Counted from the stretch's first letter, positions 1 to 12,941 are shown. The stretch: 64,000 nt of DNA from Cocos nucifera (GCA_006176705.1 QRFJ01000300.1:228517-292516); one strand, 5' to 3'. Made by a program: numbers and translations. Notes: generated by a model not told the origin, from the letters alone.

Positions 1-569
1 ATATTCGGATTACTTTTATCTTTATAATGCTTGATGGATATTGAATCCATATCTACTAGAATATATTCTTAAAAGTTTTGTGATTTCTAAGAATCTTTAG
101 GTTGAAAATGATAATTTGGGGGGGAATTTTTTTAGCCACTAATTTTGGGATCTTTGGCGATATATTCATTTTCAATCGTTATTATTGACAAGATGGTTTT
201 TTATCAAAATATAGGAGTGTGGCTTTTTTAAATGCTAAAGATTATGATGGTATTGCACCAGAAATCTCAATAGCTGATTTTTGTTTGAAAGAAATTACTT
301 GCAGATTTTGAGCAGTTTCTTGAAAGCCTCAGATAGAGACTAAGTGAGAATAGCAAACTGGTTTGGAGAGAGAGAGCAAGAGAAGAGGATTGTTCTTTTC
401 CTCTTTCTTGTTGAGTCACTATTTCATACCAGGTTTTAGGTCTTAGGTCAGAGGAAGGTGGTTCAATTGAGTAAAATCTAGATTTTTATTTTGAAGAAGT
501 AGGTTGTGAATAGTTTGACTTAGCTTGTTTGGCTATAAGGCTTGGTGTGCTGGATTTCTTTGGTGCCAT
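1..569 (-). pseudogene. Pararetrovirus A, ORF2 remnant (partial, runs off left edge)
   Basis: Read on the minus strand from an ATG at 569, the start (MAPKKSSTPS) and a downstream YEIVTQQE stretch align with the ORF2 start of pararetrovirus B at 23755 (MAPYKRPSAP, YEIVTQEE). Near the window edge the minus strand reads ILVDMDSISIKHYKDK, matching ILVDTDSVEIKHYKDK in B. In both copies the ATG follows the end of the pol frame directly. Function is unknown. ORF2 proteins of unknown role after pol occur in some endogenous caulimovirid lineages (family knowledge). Several stops and frame changes make it a pseudogene. The 3' part lies outside the window. Confidence 0.65.
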
Positions 570-639
570 TAAGTTTTTTCTATAAGAATTCATATGATAG
601 GAAGTCATGGAGAGAGTTATCTTTTTTTTTTAATTTAAT

Positions 640-906
640 TTAAAAATTAAAAATTGATAAAATTACTTACCACCTGGCAAAAATTTGTTTTGAAATTCTT
701 ATAATTACTATTTTTCTATCTATCCTTTTACTTATAATTTTACAAATTTATAATTTTTAGACATTATTTACTTTCTTATAATTACTATTTTTCTATCTAT
801 CTTTTAACTTTCGTAAGGTTGTCTGAACATATATAGTATTGTCTAGATCCTATTCAACAATTTCTAGACCTATTTCTTATACTAGATGCTATCAAAGCCA
901 GGGGGA
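640..906 (+). other. Reversed pararetroviral leader fragment with degenerate tRNA-Met primer site
   Basis: Bases 755-906 on the plus strand match the reverse complement of the leader of pararetrovirus A at about 5980-6120 (shared blocks around the CGTAAGGTTGTC and ATTTCTTATACTAGATG strings). The fragment therefore lies opposite to the surrounding virus. At 887-900 it carries TGCTATCAAAGCCA, close to the canonical initiator-tRNA-Met primer site TGGTATCAGAGCC used by caulimovirids and many plant LTR elements. It joins the RNase H region abruptly at about 906. A short block (CTTATAATTACTATTTTTCT) occurs twice, near 700 and 775. Confidence 0.55.
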
Positions 907-2600
907 GGCAATCCGCTCTTAATAAAAACTTTAGATTTAAAAGATCTCCTTGAAATTTTTAAAATACATAAAATAATTTTTTTTTTAATTATTGAATATT
1001 TCTATTTAGTTTCATTCCATATTTCTAAATAAAACTGAACTAATTCTTTCTTATTATTTTTCTTTTTGTTTGAGGATTTATCCAAAACCTAGTTTAGAAG
1101 CATCTGTTTCCATGATTTTGGGTAGATTAGGGTCAGCTAAATTAAGACAAGGCAAATTATTTATTTATTTTTTAATGGTCTGAACTACTTGTATTTGTTT
1201 ATAGGTCCATGGAGGTGGGTTCTTTTTTAACATTTCACAAAGAGGCTTAGTTATGATTTTTAAGTTTTTGTAGTAGTCCGCAACGTGTTAAGTCTACCAA
1301 GGAATCTTTGTAATTATTTCTTATCTAGAATTTGATCAGGAAATTTACTAGTAAAAGGATTTTTTTTATGAGTCTAGTAGTTTCTTGGTTAATTTCATAA
1401 TCTAAAAGCCTAATTTGTATTTTGAATGATTCCATTTTGGTTTTGGATAAAACTAAGCCATTTTTTGTTATTTCTTGAGAAAAAATGTCTAAATGGTTGA
1501 AGTGTTGATCCACTGAATTAGAGAAAACCAGGATGTCATCTATATAAGTTATAATAAATTTTGTATATGGATTAAAGATTTCACTAATTATTCTTTGAAA
1601 TTCTGAGGAAGCATTCTTAAGTCTAAAGGGCATTATGTTCCATTCATATTATTTGAATGAGATGGTAAATACCATTTTGTATCTATATTTTTCATTTAGT
1701 TGGATTTGTCAAAATTCAGATTTTAAATCAAATTTTAAAATTAATTTTGCATTTGTAATCCTTGATAATAATTTTTTTTTGTTAGGTATTGGATACCTAA
1801 TTTATTTTTAGGCGGTGTTCAAAAGCTTATAATTAATTACAACTCTGGGAACATCTCCTTTTAGCTCAGCTCTCTTCTGAACATAGAAGGCTGCTCAGGA
1901 CCAAGGAGACCTACTTGATCTAAATAATTTTCTTGCTAGAATTGACTTGATTTCTTCTTTGTAATATTCTAGGATTTGGTTATTCATTTGGATGGATCTT
2001 GCCTTAGTTAGAATATTTCTTTCATCATAGTTTTCTTAGTAAGGTAGATCTACAAAATGTTCTTTGTTGTTCCAAAATGCATTAGATAGATTGGAGCAAT
2101 TTTCTTTGGTTAATTTATCTCTAATATTTTGAATTTTTTCTTTTATCACTAGACTTTGTATTTGTTCTTCTATTTGTCTAAACCCAATTTCCTCTTTTAA
2201 ATACTCTAATTATTTTTGTTTTCTTTCTATCTGATCAATAGTTTTGTCTTTTGAAAGTTGCAAGGTTTTATTAAATGGTTGATGAATAAATTTAAAAATT
2301 AAGTCTTGCCCTAAGAATTGTGTCCGTATTCCTTCTTTATCTACATAAAATGGTTTTACCATTTGGTTAAGATTTTTAACTAGTACCAAAAAGGATTTTG
2401 ATAGAGACATTGTTATTGCAAACAAAAGCATTTGTTAGTTTGTAATTGATTTTAATTCTGATTTGTTAGCTAAACTTAATTTTTTTTAGTTTTTTCAAAA
2501 AAAATTATTGGGATTAATGCTTCTTGGATACAATTTGAATCTACTCTAGAATCGACTAGGGCTATGGATACAGTCTTCTATTATAATGGACATTTATATG
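907..2600 (-). pseudogene. Pararetrovirus A pol remnant: aspartic protease, reverse transcriptase, RNase H
   Basis: Minus-strand pieces read in order as protease, linker, RT and RNase H. The protease motif region near 2515-2575 reads VDSRVDSNCIQE; the catalytic D-S/T-G has become D-S-R. The linker near 2100-2250 reads EYLKEEIGFRQIEEQ. RT is clearest at 1325-1633, with MPFRLKNA and the YIDD catalytic box near 1540. RNase H begins near 1125 with ETDASKLGFG and is cut at about 906 by the reversed leader fragment. Frameshifts and stops are frequent, so the gene is dead. Best homologue in the window: the pol of B at 21530-23745. Confidence 0.8.
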
Positions 2601-4420
2601 TTCCATTTGTGAGTCAAAAAAATTTTGTTCATTGATTTCTTCAATATCTTAAGCAAGTTCTTTTATTTAGTTGTTTGATTTGGGTTTTCATTTGGATTAT
2701 TTCTTCTTTAATATAATTAATTTTCTTTTGAAGGTCATGTAAGGTTAATGATTTTTTCTCATGGGGTTCGAATCTTTTTAAAACATTACTTAGGTTATAT
2801 GGTTGAATCTCCTTTTCTTTATTATCTTCTATTAACGAAGTTTTAAATTTTATTTAGTAATCTTTTTTGAGATTAGGATCTTGTGTCTTATCTATAAACT
2901 CTAAAAGGAGATCCTGTTCTTTTGTAATTACACAAATTTTACCTCCAGTTGCCTCAGATTTTTGGGAGTAATTTTCATCTATTTTAGATGAACTTATATC
3001 TGAGTTTGGTAGCAGATCTTTAAGATTTTGTTTGATTGAGCCAATTAAATCAGATTCATCTAATTCAATGTTATTAATTTTTCACTTTGTTTTACAATTG
3101 TTACTATAATGTCCAATTCACCCACATTCGTAGCAAACTGAATGTTTCTCTTTTTTGTTTGAGGATTTTCCTTTTTAATAAAAAGATTTGTTCCTAGTTT
3201 GGATTGTTGAGTCTTGAAAGGAGCTTTAAAGAATTTTTGCTTGTTTATTTTTTGTGATTTCCATTATGACTTTAAAGCCCTTTTCTTTGGCAGTTTTTAC
3301 AGTATTTATGTTTTTTAGAAGATTTGTTCGCTTGTTTTATTGGTTGTAGACCAACTTGTTCACAAAAATTAGCTAATTCTCTTTTGCTTGAGATTTTCTC
3401 TTTCTTCAATTGTTGTTTGAATCTTAATTCTGTACAGAGCATTAATCTTTCTTCATTGACTATGTTTATAAGATCTCCATATATTAAATTATCATATGGA
3501 ATCCTTCTATTATTTTTACTTCTTAACTCTATTTTTATTTTTTCTGAAAAAATTGTGGATAACCCCACCAAGAATTTTTCTTTTCAAAATGGCTGGCTAT
3601 AGTCATCTTTGATCAAAACTCTGGTTATAAATATGTTTTTGTATCATTTGAAATCCTGTAACTTTCTACATTTTAGATTTGTTAGGATTTCAGATGTTCT
3701 ATCCCTAAATTTTGATGGCTCACCTATAAAGTATTTTGCCATGGCGAAGATCAAGGTAGGTTTCGCATTTTGCAATTCCCATCTTCGTGATGGATAACTC
3801 GACCATCTAGAGTTCTTTTGACAGCATGTAAACTTTAGATTTTTTTCTTCATCTACGAGATAAAATTCCCATCAGTCTTTTAGTTGGCCTATGGCCTGGG
3901 CATTGCATGGTCTCGAGCTTTACTTTTGATTTTGTAGGCCATGGCTACTATAGTAATTTCTTGAAAGATATTTAAAATACTATATTCTGACAGTCCATCT
4001 ATGTTCTATTCAGATGGCCGTGGCTGAATATTGGTTTTGATGAATTAGTGGTTTTCTTCAAGGCCCAATTCAAGCATTATGGGCCTGGGCTAGTATGGTC
4101 TTTAAGGGTTAGGTCCATGTAGCTTTGACAAATTGTGCCAACTTCCAATCTTATTGATTTCTAAAGTTGGGCTAAGAGATCTTGGGCTTGATGGGTTAGA
4201 TTTGGGACAAGACTCTTCCGATTGAATGGAATTACTAGATTGGCTAAGTCCATCTTCTTCTTGAGCCAGAATAGTTATAGACTTTTGTTTACCTGATCGT
4301 TCTAGTGAGTCCAAGATAGAATGGATAAGTTCTAGGGTTTCTAATCTCGTTTAATTCTCCTAATAAATCTTTACTTTAGATTTTGATTAGTAAAATCATT
4401 TTGTTCTTTAAATCCCTGCC
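2600..4420 (-). pseudogene. Pararetrovirus A coat/gag-like region with CCHC zinc knuckle
   Basis: Open pieces at 3272-3571 (LIYGDLINIVNEERL, QQLKKEKISSKRELANFCEQ) and 4102-4314 (acidic and serine-rich) match B at 20930-21110 and 19970-20170. A zinc knuckle C-Y-E-C-G-stop-I-G-H-Y-S-N-N-C lies at 3094-3135; it keeps all CCHC ligands but has an internal stop. This knuckle is typical of caulimovirid coat proteins (family knowledge). The gene is broken in several places. Confidence 0.7.
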
Positions 4421-4435
4421 ATTGGCGAATCACTT

Positions 4436-5800
4436 TTAATCTTGAAGGGTGATGCAGTAACTTGCATTTCTCTTATAGGAATCTTGCATTTCTCTTATAG
4501 GAATCTCGATTTCCTGCAAGGATGGGTGAATCCTTTCAACCATCCTATCCTTACCATCTTGCCATGACACTAGAATTTTATTTTTTAACATGTTTACTTC
4601 TTTTGGTATACCATCCATTTCAAACCAATCAAAGAACCCTACACTGGCTTTGATTGAGTTAATGAATGAATAGTGACGGATTTGGATTTGATCCATTTCT
4701 ACCTTATTATGACTTTTAAAGAATTATTGTCTTTTGATTTTATTTTGTTCACTATAAAAATCATTCCTAAGTAATTCCTTATTGATTTCAAATTCAGCAG
4801 TTATTGCATGCATCTCAGAGTCTACCATTTGAGAATATATAGGGGATAATGAAGGTGATAGGGTTTGTTCTTGGTAGGTTGGTTGTAGAATGTTGGGGTT
4901 TGAATCTACTTGGGTTAGGTTTACATTTATTGAGCAACATTGCCGTGATGGAATAGCAGATGAGCCAGAAGAGATTGTTAGAGGCCTAAGCCTACAACTG
5001 CGACTTCTGTCGAGCCTCAATCTATTGAATTTGATTGAAACATCACCATACCTTATGGTGATGATTGTTTTCAGTCGGCTTCGTTCTTGCTTGATTGCTG
5101 GGACTAACCTGTTCAAGAAGCCAATCTTCAGGCAGATAAACTTGATCTTAGATTAATGTTTTGGGAACAAACACATTATCTTTATTAGGGTCTATCTGAA
5201 AATAATCAGTCTGACCCAAAGATCTTCTATTAATTGCTCCTATATGATTGAGGGTGTTGACTGTTTTTCAGTATGTCCTAATAAGAATAGTAGGTAGATA
5301 TGAACTAGGCAGCATGTCCAAGTTATGTAGTTTGATTTCTAATTCAAGGGCTTTTGAAATATTTTTATCTTTGATCTTAACGGTAAATCTACCATCTTTT
5401 AAACACATTAAGATTGCATTATTTAAGCCTTTACACATTAATGGTTTGACAGCAACTTGTATAAGGCCTACATGAAGTAATTCAAATTTATTTTTGAAGC
5501 TTTTGATTAAATCTTGGTTTATTATTTGGATTAGTTCATGATCATTTGATGTTGGGATATTTTTTTCGATCATCCTAATTCTTGTGTCAGGGAAAATCCA
5601 ATTGGTTCTATGTACCAATCTGAGGGGTACTTTTGGAACTATTCAAGATTTAGTTTGTTTCCCAGGTCGATCAAAGCACCCTCCATGCTTGTAACTTCGT
5701 CTTTAGAAGAAGATGAGGTTGAGGAATTTCTTGACAAAAAAACTCATTATTGACTTAGTCAATAGTATTGGTTTGATTTCTACAGTATTTTTCTAATTTG
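4436..5800 (-). pseudogene. Pararetrovirus A movement-protein and linker region
   Basis: The open piece 5268-5618 contains LHVGLIQVAVKPL and LNNAILMCLKDGRFT, a signature I recognise as the caulimovirid 30K-type cell-to-cell movement protein. Compared with B it lacks about 30 residues between GRFT and VKIKDKN (B has DGLIYFNCSIDLT there), so an internal deletion is visible. Downstream pieces at 4724-5116 and 4436-4696 (GFFDWFEM, SWQDGKDRMVERIH) match B at 19073-19267 and 19524-19700. A 24-bp direct repeat sits near 4460-4510. No complete frame remains. Confidence 0.75.
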
Positions 5801-5979
5801 AACAGTCCGGACTGTCAACAGTTTATACCTGGTGCCAAAACATGGCCTTCCACTCACAACCTCAACCGGCAAAATCAGCAACGTCAGTTGGGATCATACA
5901 AAACTATAAAAACTAGTAGATACGATAGAAATTTATCCTCTACTATTGATGAACTCAAAAATAAAATTTTCTCTACCCA

Positions 5980-6116
5980 TTCCTCCCCTCTTAGCTCTAA
6001 AACCATCTAGTATAAGAAATAGATTTAGATATTCTTGAATAGGTTCCGGACAATACCATCTATGTTCGGACAACCTTACGAAAATCAAAAGATAGTAATT
6101 ATAAGAAGGTAAATAA
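5980..6116 (-). promoter_or_regulatory. Pararetrovirus A leader with degenerate tRNA-Met primer site
   Basis: On the minus strand the block ends in TGGTTTTAGAGCTAAG (about 5994-6009), a decayed version of TGGTATCAGAGC. The position upstream of the movement protein is as expected for a pararetroviral leader. The same leader recurs reversed at 755-906. The copia LTR begins directly upstream at 6117. Confidence 0.5.
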
Positions 6117-7593
6117 TGTCTGCAAATCCATGATTGATTTTGATGATTGCCAAATTTTGAATGTTTAAGTATTTAAATATGTATTTCACAAGCGGATGTA
6201 GGTCTTTCCAGGTGTTCAAATTGAAGAATTAATCTAAGTACACAAATCACCAAGTCAAGTGCTTCAAAGAAGTATTTTTGAGTTTCAAATTTGATGGTGT
6301 CGACCCTAAAGCCAAAGGTATCGACCCATGCTCTGAAAAAAAAAAAAAAAAAAAAAAATGAAGATCTCAAAGTTTAGGAAGGCCAGGTATCAACTTCAGG
6401 AGCAGATGTGCCAACCCCAGATTGTTGGCACGTGCTAGCATGCAAAAGGGACAATCCTTAGGTCGACCCCTATGCTAGAGGATGACCCCTGGGTCGACCT
6501 TTGTTGCTCAAAACAGAAGATAGAAAGCAAAAATTTTTCGGATCCCAAAAAGTGTTGACTCCTGAGCAAAAAGTATCAATACTAGAGCAAAAAATATCGA
6601 TACCAAAGTAAAAAGTATCAACCCCAAGAAAAAAATGTCGATCCCAAGCATGGGATAGAGCATAATGACTAGTTTTCTACACTTTTCCATTGAGCATTTC
6701 TCCACTTCAATGGCTAGTCCAAGTCTCTCAACGGCCAAAACTCATTCTAAAACAACTTCCAAGTATAAAAAGAGTAAGAAAAATATTTGAAAATAAAAGA
6801 TTAAGGCATTGAAAAAAAAAAATCATTCAAGTTGAGTAAGTCACATTGAATATCTAATAGAAAGAGAAAAAAGAGAAATTTGAGCTTCAAATTCAGAGAA
6901 CTTTCAAGAAATATCTTCCACAAATTCTTAAGTTTGCTCTCAAGCTTCAAGAAGAGTGTTCAAGCTTTAAAAGAGCCATTCATTCAACCTCTTCTTCGCA
7001 CATCAAATTTTTTTTTTCTTTTTTATTTTGTATTGAAATTTTTATACTTTATATTTTTATTTCTTTACAAGTTTTTTTGAGAAAAAGAAACTTAAAGTAT
7101 AGGCATCCAAGCCAAAAATTAAATGGTGTAAAGGTTAGTATTCCTAGTTTAAAACCAACTGGATTGATAGTGAACCCGAAAAATCTATCGATGTAGGATT
7201 GTAGTTGGTGAGTTCGGCAAAACCAACTAGATTCGTTTGTGATCCCAAGATAAAACAAATACACTGTAATCTAGAAATTATAGTAAAATTCTCAAGAAGA
7301 TAGCTTGGAGAGTGGATATAGGAGCGTTGCTCTAAATCACTATAAAATCTTTGTATGTTTGCGTTGTGCACCTTTTTTATTGCTTTACAAATCTTACATG
7401 CCTTCAATTGCTAATTACTAGCTGATTTTGTTCAAACTCTTGTTCATATACACATTTGATTCCAATGCATATATTACTCAATTATATTAAGTTAAATTAA
7501 GTTAAGGCACATTCTTGATTAGAATTTTAATTTGATCAAGATTTTAGAAAAACTCAATTCATCCCTTTCTTGTGTTGCTATCTCTGGGCAACA
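6117..7593 (+). mobile_element. Copia-type LTR (5' LTR)
   Basis: The block starts TGTCTGCAAATC and ends CTGGGCAACA, the TG...CA ends expected of an LTR, and is followed by a tRNA-Met primer site. Length is about 1.48 kb. It holds several GTCGACCC-like motifs at 6297-6500, a TATAAAA at 6764-6770 and AATAAA at 6792-6797, plausible promoter and poly(A) signals. A poly-A run lies near 6336-6358. I see no matching 3' LTR in the window, so the element is truncated or interrupted. It lies directly against the leader of pararetrovirus A. Confidence 0.65.
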
Positions 7594-7595
7594 AA

Positions 7596-7607
7596 TGGTA
7601 TCAGAGC
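7596..7607 (+). promoter_or_regulatory. Primer-binding site for initiator tRNA-Met
   Basis: TGGTATCAGAGC lies two bases after the LTR end at 7593. It is the exact complement of the 3' end of plant initiator tRNA-Met, as used for minus-strand priming by copia elements and pararetroviruses. The LTR in front and the gag behind favour copia here. Confidence 0.85.
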
Positions 7608-7639
7608 AAGTACTCTAATATTATTTATTGATCTAGCAG

Positions 7640-9250
7640 TCAAAGGACAAAAGTTCAAATAGCAAGCCCAAGTGGTGTTTCTTTTATTGAGGGCTAATCC
7701 ACTTCTAAACTACCTTTATTTGATGGCACTAACTATACTTTTTGAAAAATTAAAATGAAAATTTTTATACAAGCTTTAGACTTTATAGAAAATCATAACT
7801 AGAGAATCTTACACACCCACAATAACAGTAAATGGTATAACTCTTTCCAAGTTGGAAAAGAAATGAAATCAACTTGATAAAAAGATAACTCAATTAAATG
7901 CAAAAACCATCAATATACTTTATTGTTCTTTAGATGTGCATGAGTTTAATAGAATATCATCTTGCACATCAGCTAAAAAAATTTAGAATATATTAGAAAT
8001 AACTCATGAAGGAATAAGTCAAGTCAAAGAATCTAAAATTAACTTACTTGTTCATAAATATAAAATATTTAAAATAAAAAAATATAAGTCTATTTTCGAT
8101 ATGTTCACCAAATTTACTGAAATTATAAATACTCTTAATGGCCTAGACAAAATTTATTCTAACTATGATCTAGTTTGCAAGATGATTAGATTTTTGCCTA
8201 AAGAATGGAAAGCTAAGAGATAGTAATACAAGAAGCAAATGATCTCAACATTCCTAGAAGAGTTTATGGATTCTCTTATAACCCATGAGATGCATATAGC
8301 TCCAAAAGAAGAGGAGCCAAGAAAAATAAAGACTATCGCCTTCAAGTCTACTTCAAATTTTTAAGAAAGCGATGAGTTGGAGAAAGATGAAGAAGAAGAT
8401 GATGAGAACATGGTACTTCTTTCAAGCAAATTCAAGAAGTTCCTCATAAAGAAAAATATGAAAAAAAGAAGAAAAGAAAATTGCCACTAGCCACTAAATG
8501 CACCCCAAAAAAAATAAAGAGTGCATTACTAGGAATTTGGCGAAGTGATGACATGTCTAGCTTGGATGAGGAAGAAGAAAATGGAAACCTTTGCCTCATG
8601 GCTACGGAGGAGGATGAGGTAAACTCTGAAAACTTATCTAATTTTACCTTTGATGAACTACTTGATGCCTTTAATAAGCTAATGCATGAATTTAAAAAGT
8701 TAAGATAGAAAAATAAGGAGTTTAAAAAAAAAAATAATCTAATGGAAGAAAAAAATTCTTTAGCTAAAGGAAAGTAAGAATGGATTAAATCTAAAAAAAT
8801 TTTAGTTGAAAAAATTATTGAGCTTAAAAAGGATAATAATGTTTTAAGATCCTCCTTAAAAGAAAATGAAAATCTTTTAAGTAAAAAGAAAAAACTCTCG
8901 GAGAAAATGAAAAATAAAAAAAAGAGATTGAAGTTTTAATATTGCTCAAAAGTTTACTATTAATTTTCAAAATCTCCAATCTATGGTAAAAGTTGATGAG
9001 GCTATTTTCAATAAAATAGAAACTAGTTTTAATATTTTAAGAAAATAGTAAAATGCTAAAAATATTTTCATAAAATCTTCAACTAAAGATCATACTATTA
9101 AGTACTTTAAATGTAATCAAATTCGTCACAAAATTTTAAAATATAATTTTAAAAAAATTGGCTAAACCTTGATTAAATAAATTTAAATTTCTAAAGAAAT
9201 TCTGAACACTAACTCCTATGGACCTAAGATGGCTTGAGTACTAAAAGCTA
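7640..9250 (+). pseudogene. Broken copia gag (UBN2-type, SIRE-like)
   Basis: Pieces in shifting frames read PLFDGTNYTFWKIKMK near 7715, then MIRFLPKEWKAK, SLITHEMHIAPKEEEPRK near 8265-8330, a charged coiled-coil region at 8481-8930 (FDELLDAFNKLMHEFKKL), a decayed knuckle KCNQIRHKILKYN near 9110 (second Cys lost), and SYGPKMAWV near 9215. This order is that of the gag of SIRE-like copia elements (family knowledge). Numerous stops; protease, integrase and RT are absent downstream. Confidence 0.65.
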
Positions 9251-9339
9251 TGAAGTGATTTTACAAGTATGCTAAGGATCCAATGAGTTTAAAAGAGAAA
9301 AATTTCTTTACTTGAAACCTTGGATGTAAAAGATGATGG

Positions 9340-10180
9340 GTGATGATTGTTGGTATAATCTAAATTTTTCTCAAATTATACCATCAATGCTTATTAAATT
9401 TTTTTTATTGATTAAATCCATTGATTAATACGCATGCATATGAAATTTTTTGCATATAATTGATTGATTTTGATGCTTGCAATGAATTTATACCATGATT
9501 TGAATGTTTTGACTTTAAAGTCCAATATGCTCTCCTCTCTACATTATGTTATGGATGAAATGATTTTATCTTGAAATTCAGTATGATATTTTTAAGCTTC
9601 TACATATCAATTTTATAATTAATGAATTTAAATTAAAAGATGCTTAATTGGATTTGAATGCTTTAATTGCTAAATCTATAAGAGAAACTAATTTTTGACA
9701 TTTCCCATAAGATGCTAAATTATCAAATTTACTCAAATTTTTTGCATGAAATAAATACTTGATTTCATAAAATTCAAATGCTTGATGCTACATTGCATTT
9801 TAGTTTCTCAAGGATTCAAGACTTTCCTAGTTGAAATTAAACATATAGAGCTTAAATCTAAATTTTTTTTCTCTTTAATACTCCTAAATTAATTGATCAT
9901 CATACCTCATTTAGTCTAATCATCGAATCTCAAATTTAGTTTAAATATCATTATTGACCCCACTGAATTGATTAAATATCATTTTGATCTTAATTTGATT
10001 AAATTTCTTGATTAGGATCTCCTTTGAACTATTTCTGTATCAAGGTGTTGATCCCAATGCTGAAAGCTGTCTGGAACAATTCTAGAAAGGTGTCGATCCC
10101 AATTTTATGAGTGTCGACCCCTTTCATGGTGTCAACACTTTTAAAGAAAGGTGTCAATCTCTTTTTCGAGATAGGATTTT
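9340..10180. other. AT-rich retroelement-like spacer, no gene
   Basis: No coding signal is visible. From about 10030 to 10165 the motif GTGTCGA(T/C)CCC recurs several times, as in the LTR at 6290-6500. This suggests LTR or flanking DNA of a related copia family. Confidence 0.35.
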
Positions 10181-10189
10181 TAAATCTAA

Positions 10190-11720
10190 AACCGTCTCTT
10201 TTTCTGTTCCATCATTTGTTCATTTTTTGAACCGAGCCTTCTTCAAACTCCCTCCTCTACCTAACCCAAACCATCTCTCGTCAAATCCCTTCCCATTTTC
10301 TTTGATTTGGTACCGATGCCTTGCATGAAATGGATTGCTCAATGGAAAAAATGTCCTCGCATGGCTTCTCCGAGCCCTAGTTCGTCTTCCTCACCGTCTT
10401 CTGTCTGTGAATAGCATTCCAAGCACCGTGCTGAGCAAAGAACCACTCCTTCACCGATAGCTCCATCTCCACCACCAGCAGCATCGTCTCCACCTTCGAC
10501 ACTCCATCATCGTGGGCCACTCCTTCCTGGTCAATGGTTGTCTCTCAAGTTTTGTATCCACTGGTAGAAATATAGATTTTAAATTTTTGGAGAAAAATGA
10601 ATTTAATTTTGGGAGAAAAATCAAAAACCTAGATTGAGAATTCTTCTATTCATTGAATGTACTCACCTACCCCAATCTAGTTATAGAGTTTTATTTGAAC
10701 TTGAAAAGTGGAAGTAGGATTATTAAATCTGAGGTCAAAGGAGTACTTATTATTTTTGATTATGAGAAATTAGAGAAAATTTTGAAAATGAGAGCTGAAG
10801 GGAGCCAAATAAATAAATTAGAAAAGAGATCAAAATGACTCAAATATATTTTAGAGAGAGAGGGCATTAGTGATATAAAAGAGGTAAGCGTAAATCGTTT
10901 GACTACAGACATGCATCTCCTACACCATATTACTAGCTGAATTTTCTTTCCCAAAAGGATTTGACTTTGTGGCTGCAAGAGATATTTCATTTATGTATCA
11001 TAGTATCCGAGAGATTTTCTTCAATCTCCTAGCTCTTATGATCAGATTTATAGAGGATATAGCAGGAAGATCTAGGATATCTCTATCCTATGGGATGGCA
11101 CTAATCTTGATTTTTTAGCAGCATGAGATAAACCTTGATGGAGAGACCACCAAAGCCCTTGTACATACAGACACCTACAACGAGCACTCCTTGTGCTGCA
11201 TGGGTTTTGAGAGACAAGGTGTTTGTTGGATCCATCGAGGGGCTCAGATTCAAACAGATGATCCAGTTGAAGCTCCACCTACAGTACCAGTGCCAGACAT
11301 ACAGTAGGAGGAGCCAGCAGCATTAGCAGAGCAAGTTTGTGAGACCACATAGGCACCGATTGATCATCCAGAGAGCTCAAACAGATCACATTGCAGGCAG
11401 GATGAGAATTTACTAGTTGAGAGGGTCTCCTCGAGGATCATTTTAGTAGTCAGCTCAGAGATTCAGCAACTCACTTTAGAGGCCATCTTACTGCTTAGAG
11501 AGGAGGCAGCTCCGATGAGATAGGAACATGATCGAATTATCTAGGATATGAGACAGGAGACTACACGACTGGTATAAGAGATTTCTACTACGAGGGCAGA
11601 CATTCCGGACCAGCCTTCTACAAATGTCGGACCATCTTTATCTCCTCAGCCTAATTCTAGTTCTTAGGCCTGACCCTATCTATTAGGATGCTAGCAATCC
11701 ACCATTTTATTAGACATAGA
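10190..11720 (+). pseudogene. Degenerate plant retrotransposon accessory ORF ('plant transposon protein' type)
   Basis: Frames at 10107-10328, 10653-10838 and onward carry TYPNLVIEFYLNL, EVKGVLIIFDYEKLEKIL and then HHITS.IFFPK with DETTKALVHTDTYNEHSL and MGFERQGV. The order (short arm, FY..L motif, pre-strand VKG, then a proline-rich tail to about 11670) resembles the accessory ORF found in SIRE/Athila-type plant retroelements. This is recognition by pattern, not by search. Multiple stops and frameshifts; no intact product. Confidence 0.4.
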
Positions 11721-11799
11721 AGTCTTGCATTTTGACTTTTCTGATGATTATCTTGTTTATAAACATTTCATGTAAACATATTTTGAAGATTAATGAATC

Positions 11800-12900
11800 T
11801 CTACTATCGGAGGCTGAGTATGGTCTTCAGCTCAAAGATCTGCTTGTTGAGAAGCAGCATCATCAACGTCATTGAGACATGATGATGCCTTCTTTGGTGG
11901 CATTTTCAAGAGATTGACCCTTCCTCTATCTATTATTGCGGAGAATTATGCTTCGGAAGCAGAGCGGTTGGTCTTATGCAAGGATGCTGAAATGACCTAC
12001 AAAATAAAGTTCGGATCAGAGAATTTGATTCCGACAAGGATCCTCCGATGCTCAAGTCAGTAGAGAACAGTCAAGCAACAATGGGTTCTCTGAGAGAATT
12101 TTTTTTATGCTTACCTGAGTCCTAGAAGTTTGTAGTATTTGTAAGGAAGCTTCAAGTGGCCGTTTCGTTGTTCTGCAAATCTTGGGCCATTGATGCCATC
12201 ATGACGAGATCAGGGCATCTCTCTCGAATGGAAGCACGTTATCGATGGAATTAGGATGCCTTATCTGCTTTTGATAGTCGAGGTCAAGTAAAAAATAGCT
12301 TGCTTATAGCTGGATCATAGCTATATTGCCATTAACCCGCGAGATAAACCTGTGAGAATAGATGAACTACCTATCCGAGATAATCTATAAGTTATAAATG
12401 CTATCTAAGTTGTTTCCGAATAAAATGGTTCGGATCTTCTTCTGGAGATTGACTATCAGTTCGAAGGGCATCACATTAACTTCCTTGCCCTCAAAATGTT
12501 AACTAGTGGTGACTGAATCGAGACATTTTGGATATTAATCGAATGATCTAAGATATACTATCCCCTAGTGCCAAGTCTAAGAATCAAGCAAAAGGACTAT
12601 TCCCAAGCGACTCTTCAAATCGGACGATTTACACCTTTATTTGCAGTTGCACTTAAGCATTTAATTGTTGGTGATGTCATCCCTTGATGCAAGAGTGGGT
12701 ATAGTCGGAGGACTCATCCATCTATTGGTTATTTAGAGAAGATAATTTAAAAGGACATTCATTTATCTTCATCTTCTCTCTTTTAAGTACATCCAAGAGG
12801 CATGTGAGAAGAAGAAAGATTATTGCGAGTATAAAATTTTTTGTCTTTCATGTTCCTCCCTCCATAGTTGTTCCCATGGACTTCTAGGACTAGATGGATC
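11800..12900 (+). other. Low-coding retroelement remnant
   Basis: Short open pieces, one at 11872-12063, share no recognised domain. Base composition and CG content match the following ORF (12942-14310), so this is probably the 5' part of the same decayed element. No function can be assigned. Confidence 0.3.
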
Positions 12901-12941
12901 CTTTAATGGCAAAGACATTGAAAAAACTATCGGCTTGAAGG

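Noticed and set aside
6173..6370. 65-aa minus-strand ORF with a Phe run
   Set aside because: Reads through the poly-A run inside the copia LTR.
7596..7607. A tRNA-Met gene
   Set aside because: Only the 12-base complement of the tRNA 3' end is present; no cloverleaf arms around it.
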